NCBI GenBank assembly: GCA_963678705.1
Contig: OY783209.1
Location: forward strand, 11,408,001 to 11,472,000
Length of the DNA: 64,000 nucleotides
Direction of reading: 5' to 3'
Source: Panorpa germanica
Taxonomy: Eukaryota > Arthropoda > Insecta > Mecoptera > Panorpidae
Part shown: positions 60,254 through 64,000 of the stretch, in pieces
Position numbering within the stretch: position 1 is the stretch's first letter
Layout of the letters: every line of letters starts with the position of its first letter
Position numbers and translations under genes: made by a program
The notes under the pieces: model-generated
Seen by the model: only the letters and a program-made list of their open reading frames with translations
The model's database searches: none
What the model was told of the DNA's origin: nothing

Positions 60254-61966
60254 AAGAATCTCAAAGACGATACAGTCTTCGAAGAAATCAGGAAACACGG
60301 AAAGAAAATCAATGAGCAACGTCTCCACCAAAGCATATTTCGTTTAGTATAAAGTATGCTAAGTTAGTTTGAAGTGTTGTGGAAGAAAACAAATAACAAT
60401 GAAGGACTGTTATCAGTGGATAATCCTTAACCTTTTATTTAATACATTTAATGGAGATAAGCTATTTGTTAATTGCAAGTTAGTTATAACGAATAAAGGT
60501 CAGCAATAGCAGTATCAACAGAAAATAGTAACAGTGGGACAGCATATAATAAGAATATGATGTTGTGATGACTATATCTAATAAGGTCGATTTATCCACA
60601 CGTTTCTTGGTAACAAATACCGAGCGATCAGAGATCAGCGAGCGTCGTGTGGTGGAGGAAATATGTAGAGCATGACAAAGTTACGAATGAATGGAAAAGA
60701 TAAATGACAGGCCGTAACAAACCAAACAAAATCAACCGTTACTTTGTCGTTACTACATGTGTTCGTTCGGTCCTGAAGCTTGTTAAGATGATAATTAATT
60801 AAATTAAATCACTGATTGTATCTTATTGAATTAACAATGAATTAAATCGTCATTTTAATTAGCAAAACACTATAATTATATGAAGTGGTTTGGAATTCAA
60901 AGAGATTAATGAGAATCTTAAATTAGTTTCGGCTTGTCTGAAATTACAAAGTTATTTGAAAGAAGAAAAGTAAACTCAAACGTGCGTGACTCGGAAGTAA
61001 AACGTAAATTTAATCAAATTTTGAAAATCTTTAAAACAATGTTTTTGTTAAAAAAGTAGTATGTATGTACTTCTAAAATGTACATACATCGACTTTAGCT
61101 AAGCAGTAATAATCAAATTTTAATGATTTTACCTTGGTCTCATTGTCGGTGCATATAATGGAAACAAAATCAATCGTATGTTTTTCTCACCCGCTCTAAA
61201 CATGTTCGTGCTAATAAATTCCTAAATCACACTTTAAAAATATCACAAAGGATCCGTGGAGAAAGAAAAGGATTACAAAACTTAAAGGTCGTAAACCCTT
61301 TTACAGAAATTTAATCCTTTCATAATGTAACAATAAATTCCATTATTTACCTAAGTATTTTTGACACAAAATTATGTAAAATTACATAAACTATTATATA
61401 ACATTTTGTTTTGAAATATTTTTATTCGCTCCAGACTAGACGAATAATAATGTGAGGTTCAGAATGGTAAGCTCTAATGGTCTAACGCTCCTTGTACAAC
61501 GAACGTTGAATATACAGATAATAGTATAGTAATACTCCAAATAATGAGATAATATATCTATATCACAACCACCCCCTCTCCTGCGCTCCTTCCACTTTAA
61601 GCAATCACTCCGGTAACAGCTAAGAACTCTGCTACATCTCCCTCAAGTCAACTTCGTCAAGGCTTTCATTGGTACATTGAGGTATGGGAAAATCATGAGG
61701 TTATATTATAACTCAGGGGTGGACAACTTTAATCAGATATTCAGTGCAAACTTTATTGGTAAAAGTCACGGTGAAAACAGACATACTGCGTGCGTGGAAT
61801 ATAAACTAGTAGAATAATTAAATAAACAGAAAATTCTAAAAAACATTATAATGTGAAGCAGTTCCATTTTGATATTGTGCTGTTCTCTAATTATTAATAT
61901 TGTGATTAAAAAAAGACAGTCATTTGGCACATCATATAGACAAAATTAGAAGCATTTCTAGAACAC
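60254..61966. other. No gene recognised
   Basis: This is A+T-rich spacer. At 61723 the words CAGGGGTGGACAACTTT resemble a hAT-type terminal repeat, but no partner end was found. A pyrimidine-rich patch lies at 61567-61650. Confidence 0.4.
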
Positions 61967-62565
61967 AATGGGCTTGTGTCCTATGTCTTAATTTCTATAA
62001 AAGTGTACTATATTGATAAAGTGGATTACTAGAACCTCAAATGGTCAATTATTTTTTAATAACTCATTATATGTTGGGAGATATTAACAATTAAAAAAAT
62101 CATTTTGTCTCTTTAATTATTAATGCATGTGACATCACAACCGCTGCCAACCTTACAGCTCATAAATCTCTGCTATATGTATTTATATATCAAAATATCA
62201 AATATTATTTACAGCTATTTCAAGGAACAATCAAATTTCAATACTATGTCTGCCTTAGCAGGGTTAAATAAAATAAAAACTTATTATTCTTTGATTTGAC
62301 TTGGTTATTTGACTACCAACAGCTACAAAACATTACCACAGCACTGACCTACTCAACAAATAACTGACGTTAAAATGCATTTCACGTCATACAAATATGG
62401 CCGACCATTTCTAGCGCTAAAACTACAATTCAAATTTTTAATTGCTATATCTCCGTCAATATTTAGATATTTAATAAAATAGACACGCCAATACACATTT
62501 ATTAACATCAATTTCAATCAACAATAGAAAAATCGACCACTAAAAAATGAGGACACAAGCCCATT
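61967..62565 (-). mobile_element. MITE family A, copy 7 (complete)
   Basis: This is a full-length inverted copy (599 bp) with perfect AATGGGCTTGTGTCCT and AGGACACAAGCCCATT ends. It is the shortest form: it lacks both the GGTAACC block and the roughly 30-bp block next to TGACATCACA, as copy 1 does. Left flank AGAACAC and right flank ATGTAGA share no direct repeat. Confidence 0.9.
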
Positions 62566-64000
62566 ATGTAGAATATAAGACTAGTACAGTTTTGAAGTAC
62601 GACCACGAAACATGCAGACGTTATTTTGTGTATAATAAAAATTACCGAAAAACGAAACGCTTTATAATTTTATAGGATCGTTACATATTAGCATAATTGT
62701 GGTCCTCAATAAAGTCATTGTGGTTTACTAAAGCAAAAGTGGTTTTAAAAACCTTTGGAAACAATTCACAAAAGTCCCAATTTTTCGCAGCAACAGGTAT
62801 TCAAACTTGGTTATTACCAGTCCCCAAAATAAACCCATTGTAAACCATTTTTGAAAAGTTTATTACAATTTTACAATAGAGGCTTTCACTTTTGTTTTGT
62901 TTACAAAGAGATTGCCAGTAGAAATAGTCGTAAAATAAAAATAAATTTGTATGTATAAAAAAAAACATTTTAAAAATAAATAAAAAGTAATTCGGAATTC
63001 CAACAAAAACAGACTTATATTTATATATCATTCTATCTCACTCTTATTCATTCAATTAAAAGCGTGGATCTGTTCAATTTGCGAGAGCGATTGATCTCTA
63101 TATTCTTGTAACTAACTCTCTCTCCACCAGTCTGAAGTTGTCGAGTTTTACTCCGCTGCTGCTGTTTACAGAATACACTACACACACACAGACATACATA
63201 AGTAGACCCCGATCTCACGTCAGTGGATACAGATACACTATGTATTATATTGAACAGAGCTCAATATACAACTCTAGACAAAATCAATGGAATGTTAAAT
63301 CAGCTGTATTTACGGTCATTTGTTTTGAGCTTTTTATCAGTTGGATTGAATTTAAATCTATTAAATTGGTAATTACTCGAATTTATTATTTGATTAATTT
63401 GTTATATAGTATAAAATAAAATTTATTTTTCAGAAATTATAGATTCTGTAAACGATATTGTGACAGTGTTCAAATTTACGTCTAATAGTATTTGCTACAT
63501 GAACTTTATTTTACTGGCTTCTTTGTGTTTAGAAATTCGTTTGAATAAAAATTTTACATAAACAATAACTTAATGTTAAACATTCAACAGAACCATTAGC
63601 AATCATTATTCATTATCAAATATGATCTGATGTAACTTGTTACTTTCTATCAGGCACGTATAAATATGTAATCAATTTATTTATCGCATTTTTTATGCAG
63701 ATTTTATAGCATAAACTTTTATAGCATAATAATAACTTGAACTAAAAACCAACGAACAATTTATATGATTTCTAGAAAACTGATAATCCCCTAAAGAAAT
63801 GTTAATTAGCGTTTCGAAAAACTTTGTGAATAAAGTTTAATTTTATTACGCGACTCTTTAGGAACGTCTCCACTAATTTAACACGAAATATTTTACCTCA
63901 ATGTGATATAAAATAGAACTTTGTTGTCATGGATATATTTGGTTATGATTCAGTTTCGATTTGCAGTAATAACAGACAAAAGTGTAAGTGTTAGGGCGTC
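62566..64000. other. No gene recognised; right end of window
   Basis: This is A+T-rich sequence without a supported frame. A small ACACACAGACATAC simple repeat is at about 63178-63200. Open frames at 62801-63031 (-) and 63138-63419 (+) are low complexity. Confidence 0.4.

Noticed and set aside
61723-61740. hAT-like terminal sequence CAGGGGTGGACAACTTT
   Set aside because: No partner inverted end or 8-bp duplication could be found nearby.

Overview
This 64 kb window is AT-rich nuclear DNA from an insect. It has multi-exon genes with GT-AG introns, an insect-type zfh1/ZEB gene, many inverted-repeat elements, a Helitron-like element and a LINE remnant. I cannot fix the order of insect from sequence alone.

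Layout. From 1 to about 11.6 kb there is no convincing gene, only inverted-repeat elements and A+T-rich spacer. From about 11.7 to 31.5 kb is zfh1 (+), the zinc-finger/homeodomain repressor orthologous to ZEB1/ZEB2. Its three firm coding exons are at 15872-16164, 25860-27990 and 28076-28269. The long introns hold E-boxes of the type this protein family binds, a probable alternative first exon near 19.9 kb, and many repeats. From 31799 to 38381 (+) is an 18-exon STK11IP (LKB1-interacting protein) homologue that joins in frame into 1236 codons. Convergent to it, 44262 to 39290 (-), is a 7-exon secreted pancreatic-lipase-family protein (318 aa, Ser-Asp-His retained). Its second intron contains a 3.2 kb Helitron-like element with an inverted array of exactly spaced 146-bp repeats. 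From 54212 to 47106 (-) is a 4-exon BCOR homologue (2222 aa: CtBP motif, ankyrin repeats, PUFD domain). From 54.3 kb to the end I see no confident gene, only a 5'-truncated LINE with a target duplication, microsatellites and spacer.

A family of about 600-bp elements with terminal inverted repeat AATGGGCTTGTGTCCT occurs seven times (1, 3.9, 15, 17.7, 20.3, 45 and 62 kb), in both orientations. The copies are similar yet show no visible target-site duplication.

Functionally the genes are not a cluster. However, zfh1 and BCOR are both transcriptional repressors with a PLDLS CtBP-binding motif. All exon joins were worked out by hand from splice consensus and reading phase; none has transcript support here.
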